From: Cryobacterium glucosi
Lineage (GTDB): Bacteria > Actinomycetota > Actinomycetes > Actinomycetales > Microbacteriaceae
NCBI RefSeq assembly: GCF_004402235.1
Contig: NZ_SOFS01000034.1
Span: 62,357 to 126,356 of the forward strand
Reading direction: 5' to 3'
DNA length: 64,000 nt
Of this stretch, positions 8,107-18,307 are shown one piece after another. The position numbers and the translations under genes were made by a program. How positions within the stretch are numbered: position 1 is the first letter of the stretch; each line of letters begins with the position of its first letter. Under the pieces are notes generated by a model, which was not told where the DNA came from, ran no database searches, and saw nothing but the letters and a program-made list of their open reading frames with translations.

Positions 8107-8136
8107 TTGACCGGCGCGATGCGCAACCGGTAGCTT
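8107..8136 (+). promoter_or_regulatory. Candidate sigma-70-type promoter of the giant surface protein gene
   Basis: TTGACC (8107-8112), 18-nt spacer, TAGCTT (8131-8136). It lies about 100 nt before the chosen ATG, so this transcript would have a real 5' leader, unlike most neighbours. The rest of the 229-nt gap shows nothing else clear. Confidence 0.5.
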
Positions 8137-8242
8137 CTAGGAAACGTACTCAACAGGGACGCTTCTGCGTACCCGGGCACCCGAAATGCCCCGCGTACGC
8201 CGAAACATCGCTGCTCGCATTGCTTACCCTGGAGTACCCGTC

Positions 8243-11200
8243 ATGCCGCTTTTCCGCCCTGCCATCGTGCCGCGCCACAAAAAGCGTCAGATCCTCTTCG
8301 ACCACGGTTTCCTCGCCCCGGCCCGGGCGCACATGCGGATCACGGCCAGCGTCCTGGCCGGCCTGCTCGTCGCCGTCGGCCTGACCGTCGGCGCCATTGT
8401 CGCCCCGGCGACCGCTGCCGGGATCGTCACCCTCACGGCCAGCAGCACGCCGACCATCCTCGCGGGCGAAAACGCGACCGTGAGCCTCACCGCGACGGCT
8501 CCTGCCGGCGGCACAACGGACTACTACAACCTCGCATTCCGGTACCAGCTGCCCGCCGGCGCGAGCTACGTCCCCGGCAGTACGGCGGGGGCAAGCGGCC
8601 CGGCCCTCCCTGACCCGACGATCGTGACGATCACCGACGTCGTGGGGCCGCCGGCGGTCACCCACCAGGTGCTGATCTGGCCGAACATCGCCGACCTCGT
8701 GCACGGAAGCACCACCGGCCTCACCTTCGGGATCACGCCAGACCCCTCCGTCTTCCTGGTCGGATCTCCCATCCCCGGCAATGCCGCCGTCTACGGTCAG
8801 ACCGACCCTCGACTGCTCGCCAAGTTCACGCCGACAACCGGCGTCGTCGTCGCAGGCAGCTTCGCATTCACGGATGCCGTCACTCCCGTTTCCACGAAGG
8901 TCGCCGCCCTCAAGGTCACCAAGACCGAACCGAGCCCCGAGCATGAACTCATGCGCGGCGCACAGGACCAGGCCACCGTCTACACAATCACCACCAAGAA
9001 CACCGGGGTCGCCGCCACGACCGGCGTCGTGCTCGTCGACTACCTCCCGGCCGGCCTCGAATTCCTCGGTTGCGGCAGTGTCGACAACAGTGCGGCAGGC
9101 ACAGAGGAGTACCCGGGCAGCGGCCCGCTCGGCTCCTCCACCGGCGGTCCCTCCTGCGCGACTCCCGCGCTCGTCGAAACGGTCAACGACCGAGCAGGCT
9201 TCCTCGGCCAGGTCTTCACGAAGGTCACCTGGAACCTCGGCACCCTCACGGCCGGGTCCACCCGCACCATCACCTATTCGGCCGCGATCCCGCTGAAGGC
9301 CAACACGATGTGGCCCGCCGGCCAGGTGCCCAACGCCGCCGCGCGCCTGCAGGCGGCCAACCTGGACAACAACACCGGGGCATCGACTCGCCAGGAGGCG
9401 CCAGCCGCCGCCGGCCAGGGCCTCACGAACACCGCAGTCGCCACCGGCACATACACCGGCCCCGTCGCCACTCCCGCGGATGCTGCCGCAACCTCGAGCG
9501 ACTCCGTGACCGTCAAAGCCATGGACCTGTCGATCGTCAAATCCGTGGACTCCTCGGACTTCGTGGCCGACGGCATCGCGCACTTCACCCTGCTGCTTCG
9601 ATCGAGTGAGTACACCACCGATTCCGCGATGACGATCACCGACGTCGTTCCCAACGGGCTCTGCCCGATCATGCCCGCTTCCGTCGTGGTGACCGGTCCG
9701 CGGGCCGGTCAGCTTCCGGCCGGCTGCACCGGAGGCGGCACGGTGACGGGCGCCACCGTCAACAGCGTCGTCGCCAACGCCGACGGCAGTTTCACGGTCG
9801 TGCTCACGCCGAACCCGACGAGCCTCCCGGTGAACACGAGTCGCACGATCGGCTACGACGCCCTGATGTCTTCGACCTACGCCGGAGACAGCCAAAGCGG
9901 GCCGACCGTCGCGGGAGACAGCTTCCTCAACACCGTCGGGATCACCGGCACGACAACCGACGTCACCGCCGGCCTCGGCAGCACGCCGGTCACAGACGAC
10001 TCGTCGGCCGGCCTCGCGTCATCCAGCCCGACCATCACCAAGAAGGTGCTTCCCCGCCCGGCCGCCGGTGGCACCGCCGTTGACTGCGCCGCCGCGGTCA
10101 ACGCGCCCAACTACACAGACACCCAGGTGCCGACCTACCACCTCGGCGACAAGGTCTGCTTCCAGCTGACCGTGGCGTTCGCAAGCTCAACCCGCACCCG
10201 CAACGCCCGCATCACCGACTTCACCCCGGTCGGAACGAGCTTCGACGGCTTCGCGCCCGCGTCAGGAAGCACCGTCGCCGTGAACCCCGCAACCGGCACA
10301 GAGTCGGCAACCCCGGCAGGCACCCTGCCCGCCGCCTGGAACCTCGGCACGCCGGACAACGGATCGACCGACCTCTACGTCGCCAAGGGCGCAACCCTGA
10401 CCCTCTTCGTGAGCGCCATCGTCACGTCGACGTCGCCGACCGCCGTCGTCGACATCACCGCGAACCTGATGAAGTACCGCCAGGAATCCACGGCAGGGGC
10501 CGTGCTCGCACTCCGTGACCAGGTCGACTACGCGATCGCCCCTGCCCCCACCGTCTCCCTCGCCAAGAAGATCTCCGCCGTCAACGGTGCAGCCCCGGCC
10601 GCGCCGGCAACAGACGTCAAGGTCAAAGAGGGCGACGTCGTGACGTACGCCCTCGACGTCGCGAGCACCGGAACGGCCGCCGCAGGCACCGATGTGCCGG
10701 TCGCTGCCGTACAGGTCTGGGACGCCCTCCCCGCCGGCTACACCTGCACCACGTGGATCGTCGCGTCGATCACACCCGCCGGCAGCTGTCTGAATCCCGG
10801 TGATTCCGGCTACCCGACCACAAATGCCGTGCCGGCCAACGCTCGCAGCGTCATCGTCTGGACCGTTCCGGGTCCACTCGCCCCAGGAGCGGCAGCTACC
10901 CGGCTCAGCTATGCGGTGACGGTTCCCACCGGCGTGAGCGTGTCGACGGTGTTCCCGAATACGGCATCCGTTGTCGCCTTCACCTCGCCGAACACCGCGG
11001 GCGGCGACACGGTCTACTTCCCGAAGGGCTCGTTGAACCCTGCCCATGACACCGACGGGAATGCGCTCCCGGCCAACAGCACCGCGCAGATCCGCCTCGC
11101 CGACGCCGCCGTGGCCAAGACCGGCGTGTCCCGGATCGTGGCGACCGGCAACACCGCCAACCAGGCCGTCGCGGGGGAGCTCGTCGACTACACCTTCTCC

Positions 11201-14200
11201 GTCACGGTGCCTGCTCATACGACCGTGTACAACGGAAAGCTCTCCGACGCGCTCCCGGCCGGACTGACCATTCCGGTCGGAACCGTCGCGACAGTGTCGA
11301 GCGTGCCGGCCGGCGGCTCATTCGACCCGACGAACGGCGCCCTGACCTTCCCTGCAACCTTCGACAACACCACCGCCGTGGACCAGGTCTTCACGGTGAC
11401 GCTGCCCGGCGTGCTCGTCGGCGTCGGTCTGGCCTCCGGAACGCTCACCAACACCGCGACCTTCGCGAGCAACGCCACCCTCGGCGGGACCGCGGTGACC
11501 CCGCGCACGGCGGCCAAGGCCATCACGGTCGTGACTCCACTGCCGACCCTCGCCAAGATCGTCGACAAGCCCACCGCCCAGGGCAATGACATCGTGACCT
11601 TCACTCTCACGGCCGGCAACACCGCCGGCCGCCCCGCAGCCTACGACTCCGTCGTCGTCGACTGCCTGCCCGCGGGACTGACCCTGACGGCCTTCCTCTC
11701 CCCTGCCGCTTCGCCGACGACGACGAGCGTGCCCGGGGACGGCACCAACGGGTGCGCCACCGGAACCACCAGGCTCGGCTGGGTGCTCCCCGGCACCGGT
11801 GCACTCCTGGCCCCCGCCACCACCGTGCTCACCTATTCGGCACGGGTCGCACCCAACTCCGCCGGGCTCGTCACGTACACCAACACGGCGAGCGTTACCG
11901 GCTCGACCCTGAGCAGCAACGGGGCGAACAACGCCCTCGTCGAGCGCGTCGTCTCTGCCGCCGCGTCGGCCGTCGTCACGGTCGAAGGCGCCACGACGGT
12001 CAAGACGGCCACCCCGAATGCCGTTGCGGTCGGCGGCGCGGTCGCATACACGATCACCGTCACCCTGCCCAAGAACGTCAACTTCTACAACGCATCCATC
12101 ATCGACACCCTGCCAGCCGGCGTGACCGCGAACGCAGGCTCCGCCACGGTCACCTGCCGCACCGCCACCGCCGTCGACTGCATCGCCACGCTGCCCAAGG
12201 GCCCCGGTTTCACCCTCGCCCCGTCCGGCCAGAAGATCGGGTGGCTCCTCGGGGACGTCGTCGCTGCGACCGAGGACCGCACCGTCACCGTCTCGGTCAC
12301 CGGCACCGTCACCACGGCGCCCGCCAACACCGCGGGAACGTTGCTGACCAACACGGCCGCTCCGCGCTGGAACGACACGGCCAAGTCCGATCCGTCCAAT
12401 GCCGCAGCGGGCTTCGACCGCACCGGCCCGGCCGGATCCGCGGGCGTCACCGTGCTCGAACCGGTGCTCAGAATCGCCAAGACCGTCTCCAACGCCACTC
12501 CGGAACCCGGCCAGGCCTTCACGTACACCGTCACCGCGACCAACGCGAACACAGCAACGACGTCCGACGCGTTCGCCGTGACCATCGTCGACACCCTTCC
12601 CGCCGGGATCGACCCTGCGAGCGTGACGAATATCTCCGGCAATGGTGTGCTCTCCGGCACGACCATCACCTGGACGATGCCGACCATCGCCAAGAACGCG
12701 TCCGTCACCCTGACCTTCGACGCCAGGCTGGCCGCGTCACCGAGCCTCACCGGCAGCGCGATCGTGAACAGCGTGAGCGTGACGAGCTACGCCTCCCTGG
12801 CGGCTGGCGGCCGGGTCTACACGGCCAACCCGCCGACGGCGACGGCGGCGGTCACCCCGCGCTTCCCGCACATTGACCTCGCCAAGACCGCGACCAACGG
12901 TGCGACCGCATACGTGAACACCCCGTTCGGCTGGACGCTGACGCTCACGAACACCGGAGCGGGCACCGCGGCGACCGTCACCCCGACGGATGTCCTTCCC
13001 GCGAACTGGGTGTACCTCGCCGGTTCAGGCACGGTCTCGATCGGGAGCGGCGCGGCCGGGCCCCTCGGCGACCCGACGGTGACCACCGCGAGCGGAGTGC
13101 AGACCCTGGCCTGGCCCGCGTTCACGGCCGTGGCCCCCGGAACCGTCATCAGCATCCGCTACAGCGCGCAGCCGACCGCTGCGGCAACCGTCACTCCGGG
13201 AGCCGGGGCGGGCATCCGCCACACCAACACCCTCTCGGCCTCCGCGACGGATGCCACCGGTGCGACCGGTCACGCCGGCCCCGCCCCGTACGCGGCGAGC
13301 CCGGTGACCGCTGACGCGCACATCGATGCGGCCGACGTCACCCTGGCCAAGACGGCCGGCTCGGCCCTCGTCGCCGGGCGCAGCACGCCGGATGCCTTCA
13401 GCATCACCGTCAGCAACACCGGACCGGACACTGCGGTCGGGGCCGTCGCCGGACACAACTTCACGGTCACGGACACCCCCACCCAGCCCTTGCCCACCGG
13501 CATCACCGTCACGGGGGCGACCGGCACCGGCTGGAGCTGCACGGTTCCGAACGCCGTGACCGGCGCCTTCAGCTGTGAACGTGTCAACGCGAACGAAACC
13601 CTCGCCGCAAACGCCGCATTCCCGGCGATCACGGTCGCCATGCTCGCCGGATCCGGTGTGCCGAATGGCACGGCCGTCGTCAACTCCGCCACCGTCTCCG
13701 CCCGAACCTTCGACCCGCTCCTCGGCAACAACACCGCGAGCGCGACGAACACGGTGACCACGAGCGCCGACCTCGGCATCACGAAGCTCGCCAGTGGCGT
13801 CTTCGCCGCCGGCGACACGGCGACCTGGACCATCGACGTCACCAACGCGGGTCCGTCGACCTCTGTCGGACCGATCACCGTGACCGACACCCTGCCCGGG
13901 CACCTCTCCGCCGTCTCGGTCACGGGAACCGGCTGGACCTGCACCACCGCAGCGACCCCGGTGAGCTGTGTCTCCGCGGGCGGCCTCGCGCTCTCCGCGA
14001 CCTCGCGCCTGACCGTGACCGCCACGATCGACTCCGACTTCACCGGCAGCCTCACCAACACGGTTGCCGTCACCGGGACGACGCCCGACCCGAACCCGGC
14101 CAATAACAGCTCCGCACCGACGACCCCGGTCGGGAGCGCAACAACGCTCTCGATCGCGAAGACCCTGCAGGATGCCCAGCTCGTGCCCGGAACGGATGCG

Positions 14201-16609
14201 ACCTACCGCTTCGTCGTCGCGAACACCGGCCGCGCCGACGCCCGTAACGTGCGGATCGCTGACGCGCTGCCCAACGGCCTGACCTTCGTGCGGCTCGCGG
14301 CCGGTACCCCCGGCGCCTGGACCTGCACCGAGACCAGCACCACTCCCTCGACCATCGGGTGCGTCCTCACGGGCACCCTGAAGCCCGGCGCCGGGGCCAC
14401 CCAGACCGTCGACGTCGTGGTCGCGGTGCCGAGCGGCCTCACCGGTTCCGTCGTCAACACCGCGACCGCAGGAGCAGACAACGCCCCCGACGCGAGCGAC
14501 AACACCAACACGGGACTGATCGGCAAGGCCGATCTGGGAATCACCAAGACCCACCCCGCCGGCGCCGTGACGGCAGGCACCGACCTGACGTACTCCCTCT
14601 CGGTGACCAACTACGGTCCGTCGGACGCCCCGGCAGGCACCGTCGTGACCGACCACATCCCGGCAGGGCTGGTCGCCCAGGGCGCGGACGGTGGCGCCGA
14701 CTGGACCTGCGCTGCACCCGTCGGACAGGATGTGACGTGCACGAGCACGAGCATCCTTCCCGTGGGAGCCACGGCAGGCGTCGTCTCCGTGACCGTCGGC
14801 ATCCCGGCGAACGCCGGGCCCGCCGGCTTCACCAACGTCGCGGACGTGACCGGGGTTCTCGACGAGCCAACGCCGAACGCGCACCCCAACACCGCGAGCG
14901 ACCCGACCGACGTGACCACGCACGCCGACGTCACGATCGTCAAGACGATCGTGCCGTCCGCTCGCACCGTCACCGCCGGTGGCAGCATCGGCTACGCCCT
15001 GACGGTCACCAACGCCGGTCCGTCGACCGCGGATGCGCTCACGGTCGCCGACACTCTGCCGGCCGGTTTCACCGCCACCGCGATCAGCGGTGCCGGCTGG
15101 ACCTGCGTCCTGGCCAGCCTCAGCTGCACCCGCGCCCAGCTCGGCGTGACGAACTCCGTGATCAGTGTCACGGCATCCGTTGCCGCAGCGGTGCCTGACG
15201 GCACCCGCGCGGTCAACACCGCGACCGTCGGCTGGACCGACAGCCGCTCATCCGCCCACACCGACACCGACACCGTGCCCGTGACCGTTGTCGCGATCGC
15301 CGACCTCGAGCTGAACCAGTCGACCGCGACGGCGACCCCCCTCGCGGGCGCTGACGTCGTCTTCGACTTCGCGCTGCGTAACGTCGGCACCTCGGACGCC
15401 ATCGGTCCGATCACGATCACCGACACCCTGCCGGCCGGGCTCCGGTTCCGTTCGAACACGGTGGGCTGGACCTGTGTCGCGAGTGCCGTTGCCGCCAGCG
15501 CCCCGCAGGTCGTCACCTGCACCCTCGGTGACGGGAGCACCGGCCTCGCCGCCGGCGGCACGGCGACCGCGCTCTCGATCACGGTGAGCACTGACCCGAC
15601 TCTCGGTGCCGTCACGCTCGACAACCCCGCGATCGCCGCGACACCGACAACGGAGTCCACGCTCGTCAACAACCCGAGCCCCGTGCGGGTGCTCTTCGCC
15701 CGCAGCGCCGACCTGTCCCTCGTGAAGACCCACATCGGCTCAGGCGCGATCGGCGCTCCGACCCCCTTCACCCTCACGGTCTCCAACGCGGGACCGTCCA
15801 GCGCCGTCGGGGTCCGGGTGGTCGACACCCTCCCGGTCGGGCTCACCTGGGTCGACAGCGCGGGTAGTGACCCGGCGTGGTCGTGCTCGGCTGCGGCGTC
15901 GACCCCCGTCGGCTCGACGGATGTCTCGTGCGCCCTCGCGACGCCCGTCGCCGCCGGCGCGGACGCGCCGACCCTCGTCGTGAACGCCCTCGTCGACGCA
16001 CGGTCGTTCCCGACGGTCACGAACGCCGCCGCCGTCACCGCGGTCACCCCCGACCCGGACCCGGCAAACAACTCGGCGACCGATCCCCTCGTCGTCGCCC
16101 CGCTGGTGAGTCTCGCTGTGACGAAGCACCACACCGGGCAGGCCATCATCGGATCGAACCTGGACTACCTCGTCGCGGTCACGAACACCGGAGCCACGGC
16201 AGACCCGGGTGGATTCACCGTGGTCGACGTGCTCCCGGCCGGGCTCAGCTACGTCTCCGGCCACGGCGACGCCGTGACCTGCGCCGCAGGGTCCGACGCG
16301 GCGCTGGTCACGTGCACCTTCGCCGGCGCGCTGGCCGTCGGGGCGACCCGCACGGTCACGATCACGGTGTCAGTGCTGGCCACTGCGTTCCCGACCGTGG
16401 TCAACACGGTCACCGCGCACAGCCTCTACGCCGACCCGGCTGCCCCGGCGGCCCAGGCGAGCGACTCCGCGACCGTTCTGAAGGCCCTCGCGCACACCGG
16501 AATCGACCTTCCGGTTGAGCTCCTCGCCCTGCTCGCCCTCCTCGCTCTCCTGCTCGGTGCCGCGCTCGTCCTCACGAGTCGACGACGCCGCGCCCAGCGT
16601 GCCGAATAG
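8243..16609 (+). CDS. Giant secreted DUF11-repeat surface protein with LAHTG sortase signal
   Basis: About 2,788 aa, the largest gene here. Beginning at ATG 8243 (GGAG upstream; another in-frame ATG 57 nt earlier is possible), a basic region is followed by a signal-peptide core (MRITASVLAGLLVAVGLTVG) ending near APATAAG. The body is a chain of immunoglobulin-like DUF11 domains of ~120-130 aa, each with the pattern xxIxKT...YxxxVTNxGPS...VTDTLPAGL...NTA. Seven well-defined repeats fill 13,768-16,480, and each has a Cys pair (for example GWTCTTAATPVSC) that probably forms a disulfide. The end is a cell-wall sorting signal: LAHTG (an LAxTG type used by class E sortases), a hydrophobic helix and RRRR. 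Likely a wall-anchored adhesin, stalk or fibre. No sortase gene is in the window. Confidence 0.85.
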   Translation: MPLFRPAIVPRHKKRQILFDHGFLAPARAHMRITASVLAGLLVAVGLTVGAIVAPATAAGIVTLTASSTPTILAGENATVSLTATAPAGGTTDYYNLAFRYQLPAGASYVPGSTAGASGPALPDPTIVTITDVVGPPAVTHQVLIWPNIADLVHGSTTGLTFGITPDPSVFLVGSPIPGNAAVYGQTDPRLLAKFTPTTGVVVAGSFAFTDAVTPVSTKVAALKVTKTEPSPEHELMRGAQDQATVYTITTKNTGVAATTGVVLVDYLPAGLEFLGCGSVDNSAAGTEEYPGSGPLGSSTGGPSCATPALVETVNDRAGFLGQVFTKVTWNLGTLTAGSTRTITYSAAIPLKANTMWPAGQVPNAAARLQAANLDNNTGASTRQEAPAAAGQGLTNTAVATGTYTGPVATPADAAATSSDSVTVKAMDLSIVKSVDSSDFVADGIAHFTLLLRSSEYTTDSAMTITDVVPNGLCPIMPASVVVTGPRAGQLPAGCTGGGTVTGATVNSVVANADGSFTVVLTPNPTSLPVNTSRTIGYDALMSSTYAGDSQSGPTVAGDSFLNTVGITGTTTDVTAGLGSTPVTDDSSAGLASSSPTITKKVLPRPAAGGTAVDCAAAVNAPNYTDTQVPTYHLGDKVCFQLTVAFASSTRTRNARITDFTPVGTSFDGFAPASGSTVAVNPATGTESATPAGTLPAAWNLGTPDNGSTDLYVAKGATLTLFVSAIVTSTSPTAVVDITANLMKYRQESTAGAVLALRDQVDYAIAPAPTVSLAKKISAVNGAAPAAPATDVKVKEGDVVTYALDVASTGTAAAGTDVPVAAVQVWDALPAGYTCTTWIVASITPAGSCLNPGDSGYPTTNAVPANARSVIVWTVPGPLAPGAAATRLSYAVTVPTGVSVSTVFPNTASVVAFTSPNTAGGDTVYFPKGSLNPAHDTDGNALPANSTAQIRLADAAVAKTGVSRIVATGNTANQAVAGELVDYTFSVTVPAHTTVYNGKLSDALPAGLTIPVGTVATVSSVPAGGSFDPTNGALTFPATFDNTTAVDQVFTVTLPGVLVGVGLASGTLTNTATFASNATLGGTAVTPRTAAKAITVVTPLPTLAKIVDKPTAQGNDIVTFTLTAGNTAGRPAAYDSVVVDCLPAGLTLTAFLSPAASPTTTSVPGDGTNGCATGTTRLGWVLPGTGALLAPATTVLTYSARVAPNSAGLVTYTNTASVTGSTLSSNGANNALVERVVSAAASAVVTVEGATTVKTATPNAVAVGGAVAYTITVTLPKNVNFYNASIIDTLPAGVTANAGSATVTCRTATAVDCIATLPKGPGFTLAPSGQKIGWLLGDVVAATEDRTVTVSVTGTVTTAPANTAGTLLTNTAAPRWNDTAKSDPSNAAAGFDRTGPAGSAGVTVLEPVLRIAKTVSNATPEPGQAFTYTVTATNANTATTSDAFAVTIVDTLPAGIDPASVTNISGNGVLSGTTITWTMPTIAKNASVTLTFDARLAASPSLTGSAIVNSVSVTSYASLAAGGRVYTANPPTATAAVTPRFPHIDLAKTATNGATAYVNTPFGWTLTLTNTGAGTAATVTPTDVLPANWVYLAGSGTVSIGSGAAGPLGDPTVTTASGVQTLAWPAFTAVAPGTVISIRYSAQPTAAATVTPGAGAGIRHTNTLSASATDATGATGHAGPAPYAASPVTADAHIDAADVTLAKTAGSALVAGRSTPDAFSITVSNTGPDTAVGAVAGHNFTVTDTPTQPLPTGITVTGATGTGWSCTVPNAVTGAFSCERVNANETLAANAAFPAITVAMLAGSGVPNGTAVVNSATVSARTFDPLLGNNTASATNTVTTSADLGITKLASGVFAAGDTATWTIDVTNAGPSTSVGPITVTDTLPGHLSAVSVTGTGWTCTTAATPVSCVSAGGLALSATSRLTVTATIDSDFTGSLTNTVAVTGTTPDPNPANNSSAPTTPVGSATTLSIAKTLQDAQLVPGTDATYRFVVANTGRADARNVRIADALPNGLTFVRLAAGTPGAWTCTETSTTPSTIGCVLTGTLKPGAGATQTVDVVVAVPSGLTGSVVNTATAGADNAPDASDNTNTGLIGKADLGITKTHPAGAVTAGTDLTYSLSVTNYGPSDAPAGTVVTDHIPAGLVAQGADGGADWTCAAPVGQDVTCTSTSILPVGATAGVVSVTVGIPANAGPAGFTNVADVTGVLDEPTPNAHPNTASDPTDVTTHADVTIVKTIVPSARTVTAGGSIGYALTVTNAGPSTADALTVADTLPAGFTATAISGAGWTCVLASLSCTRAQLGVTNSVISVTASVAAAVPDGTRAVNTATVGWTDSRSSAHTDTDTVPVTVVAIADLELNQSTATATPLAGADVVFDFALRNVGTSDAIGPITITDTLPAGLRFRSNTVGWTCVASAVAASAPQVVTCTLGDGSTGLAAGGTATALSITVSTDPTLGAVTLDNPAIAATPTTESTLVNNPSPVRVLFARSADLSLVKTHIGSGAIGAPTPFTLTVSNAGPSSAVGVRVVDTLPVGLTWVDSAGSDPAWSCSAAASTPVGSTDVSCALATPVAAGADAPTLVVNALVDARSFPTVTNAAAVTAVTPDPDPANNSATDPLVVAPLVSLAVTKHHTGQAIIGSNLDYLVAVTNTGATADPGGFTVVDVLPAGLSYVSGHGDAVTCAAGSDAALVTCTFAGALAVGATRTVTITVSVLATAFPTVVNTVTAHSLYADPAAPAAQASDSATVLKALAHTGIDLPVELLALLALLALLLGAALVLTSRRRRAQRAE

Positions 16610-16613
16610 GGGC

Positions 16614-16626
16614 TAGCGTTGCAGTA
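16614..16626 (+). promoter_or_regulatory. Leaderless promoter of the SnoaL-like gene
   Basis: TAGCGT (16614-16619), 6 nt, ATG. It starts 5 nt after the stop of the giant surface gene, giving the small downstream gene its own transcript. Confidence 0.5.
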
Positions 16627-16994
16627 TGACTGCGATCACTGACGATCTGCCCGCCCGCCTGCTGCACGAAGAGCACGAGGGCTGGGACGCGATCCTTGCC
16701 CGCCGCGCCGGGGACTACTACTGGCGCACAATGACGCGCGATGCCCTGTTGGTGCTCCCGGGGAACGTGGTCGCCAGGGACGCGGTGGCCGCGTTCTTCG
16801 AGGCCCTCGCGCCGCTCGACAGCTACGAGCTGCACGACCCCGCCGTGATCCGGATCAACGATCGCGCGGGCATCCTCGTCTACCGGCTCGTCACCCGCCG
16901 CGGCGACGAAACCGTCGAGACGTCCGCCGCGACCACCTACGTGTTCCAGAACGGCGGCTGGTGCGTGGCCCTGCACCAGCAAAGCCCCGTCTAG
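16626..16994 (+). CDS. SnoaL/NTF2-fold protein (DUF4440-like)
   Basis: 122-aa soluble protein of the cone-shaped NTF2-like fold: an N-terminal helical half (LLHEEHEGWDAILARRAGDYY), a strand containing DALLVLPG, and a C-terminal sheet ending TTYVFQNGGWCVALHQQ, the usual DUF4440 finish. Such proteins may be small-molecule isomerases or binding domains; nothing here tells which. It has its own leaderless start and is followed at 16 nt by a family A hairpin. Function unknown. Confidence 0.65.
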   Translation: MTAITDDLPARLLHEEHEGWDAILARRAGDYYWRTMTRDALLVLPGNVVARDAVAAFFEALAPLDSYELHDPAVIRINDRAGILVYRLVTRRGDETVETSAATTYVFQNGGWCVALHQQSPV

Positions 16995-17009
16995 CCCCGA
17001 AGTCCGTCC

Positions 17010-17068
17010 GCGAAAGGGGGTGAATCGTCGGTTACGCCTGCCCAGACCGACGATTCACCCGCTTTCGC
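17010..17068. repeat. Intergenic hairpin, family A, copy 1
   Basis: 23-bp inverted repeat (17010-17032 with 17046-17068, one mismatch, 13-nt loop), core CGAAAGNGGGTGAATCG. It begins 16 nt after the preceding stop codon. Two further copies are at 27,978 and 36,023. Confidence 0.9.
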
Positions 17069-17124
17069 GAGCGGATGCCGGGTGTCTTGTGGGTACACGG
17101 GGGCGGGTCTACCGTGACGAGACA

Positions 17125-17148
17125 GGGTTCCCGCATGTGGGGGAACCC
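17125..17148 (+). promoter_or_regulatory. Inverted repeat upstream of the Vms1-like gene
   Basis: GGGTTCCC and GGGAACCC form a perfect 8-bp stem with an 8-nt spacer, 25 nt before the start codon. It could be an operator or a leader-RNA hairpin affecting translation; the sequence does not decide between them. Confidence 0.4.
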
Positions 17149-17173
17149 GGGTAGCGAGAAGGGACCCGGGTCA

Positions 17174-18298
17174 ATGGCTGACTTTGGAAACGAGGGCCTC
17201 GCGGAGCTTTACCGCCGGCCCGGAAGCGCATCCACCGTTTACGTCGACGTCACCCAGGATCGTGAGGATCCGAGACGCACCTCGAGCCTGCGTCATCGCT
17301 CCGTGCGCGAGGCGCTGGCCGATGCCGGTGCCCCCGAGGCCGACGCCGACGTCGTGATCGACCGGATCGAGGAACCGCCCGGCAGGCCGGGCAAGGTGAG
17401 TCGGCTGCTCGTGGTGCGGGACGGCCTCATCGAACTCGACGAGCTGTTGCCCGGTGAACCGCTCGGCGAGCTGATCGTCTCGCACGGGCCGGTGCCGTGC
17501 CTGCTGCCGCTGCTCATCCAGCGTCCGCGCGACCTGACCTACATCATCGCCGAGGTCGGGCGCGACGGCGGCGAGATCCGGCAGTTCCGGCTCAGCCGCA
17601 CCGGCGCGGTCGCCGAGGAGGAGATCGAGGGCGACACCGAGTACATCACCAAGGTGCAGGGAGGATTCCTGTCCAACTCGCGGTACCAGCGCGACACCGA
17701 GGAGATCTGGAAGCGCAACGAGGGCCAGATCGCCGACGCGATCGACGAAATGGTGCGCACGAGCGGTGCGGAGCTGCTGATGCTCACCGGGGACGTGCGC
17801 GCGCGGCAGCTGCTGGTCGCCCAGCTCGCCCCCGCGAGCAGGGATATCCTCGCCGTGGTGCCGACCAACACCCGCCCCGGCGGCGCTACGACCGATGAGC
17901 TCGAAGCCGACCTCGACCGGCACCTTGCCGCGATCCTCGCCCAGGACGAGTACGACGCCCTCGAACGTCTCGACACCGGGCGCGGCGAAGGCCTCGCCGA
18001 GGTCGACTTCGCCGCCGTCGTGCGTGAGCTGCAGCAGGGCCAGGTCGAGGTGCTGCTGCTCGCTTCGGGAGCGCTGCCCGAGGCGACCCTGCTCGCGCTC
18101 GACCGTGAGCCCTGGGTGGCGTCGACGGAAGCGGATGCCCTCGGCGCGGCCGTTCTCGGAGCCGTGCCTGCCGCAGACGCGCTCGTCCGTGCCGCGTTGC
18201 TCACCGACGCGCGCGTGGTCGTGGTGTCGCCGGGGGAGCTGCCCGGCGGGAGCGGGGCCGCCGCGCTGCTCCGCTGGTCGACCCTCTCGACCCACTGA
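17174..18298 (+). CDS. Vms1/baeRF-type protein (Rv2629 family)
   Basis: 374-aa soluble protein resembling the actinobacterial Rv2629 family, which has the eRF1/Vms1-like fold (baeRF group). Members are proposed to act on ribosomes or peptidyl-tRNA. Visible hallmarks are the N-terminal tandem of strands (STVYVDVTQD), the middle QGGFLSNSRYQRDTEEIWKRN segment with its conserved Gln-Gly-Gly, and the C-terminal Rossmann-like half (LLMLTGDVRARQLLVAQL, AVLGAVPAADALVRAALL). I start at ATG 17174, with AAGGG about 10 nt upstream. The family assignment is by recall of sequence pattern; the biochemical role is inferred. Tail-to-tail with the YhgE/Pip gene, 9 nt apart. Confidence 0.7.
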   Translation: MADFGNEGLAELYRRPGSASTVYVDVTQDREDPRRTSSLRHRSVREALADAGAPEADADVVIDRIEEPPGRPGKVSRLLVVRDGLIELDELLPGEPLGELIVSHGPVPCLLPLLIQRPRDLTYIIAEVGRDGGEIRQFRLSRTGAVAEEEIEGDTEYITKVQGGFLSNSRYQRDTEEIWKRNEGQIADAIDEMVRTSGAELLMLTGDVRARQLLVAQLAPASRDILAVVPTNTRPGGATTDELEADLDRHLAAILAQDEYDALERLDTGRGEGLAEVDFAAVVRELQQGQVEVLLLASGALPEATLLALDREPWVASTEADALGAAVLGAVPAADALVRAALLTDARVVVVSPGELPGGSGAAALLRWSTLSTH

Positions 18299-18307
18299 GC
18301 CGGCCGG

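Noticed and set aside
13025-14923. 632-codon minus-strand frame within the giant surface gene
   Set aside because: Shadow of GC-rich repeat coding sequence; low-complexity Arg/Gly/Val text, no ribosome-binding site and several similar shadows along the gene.
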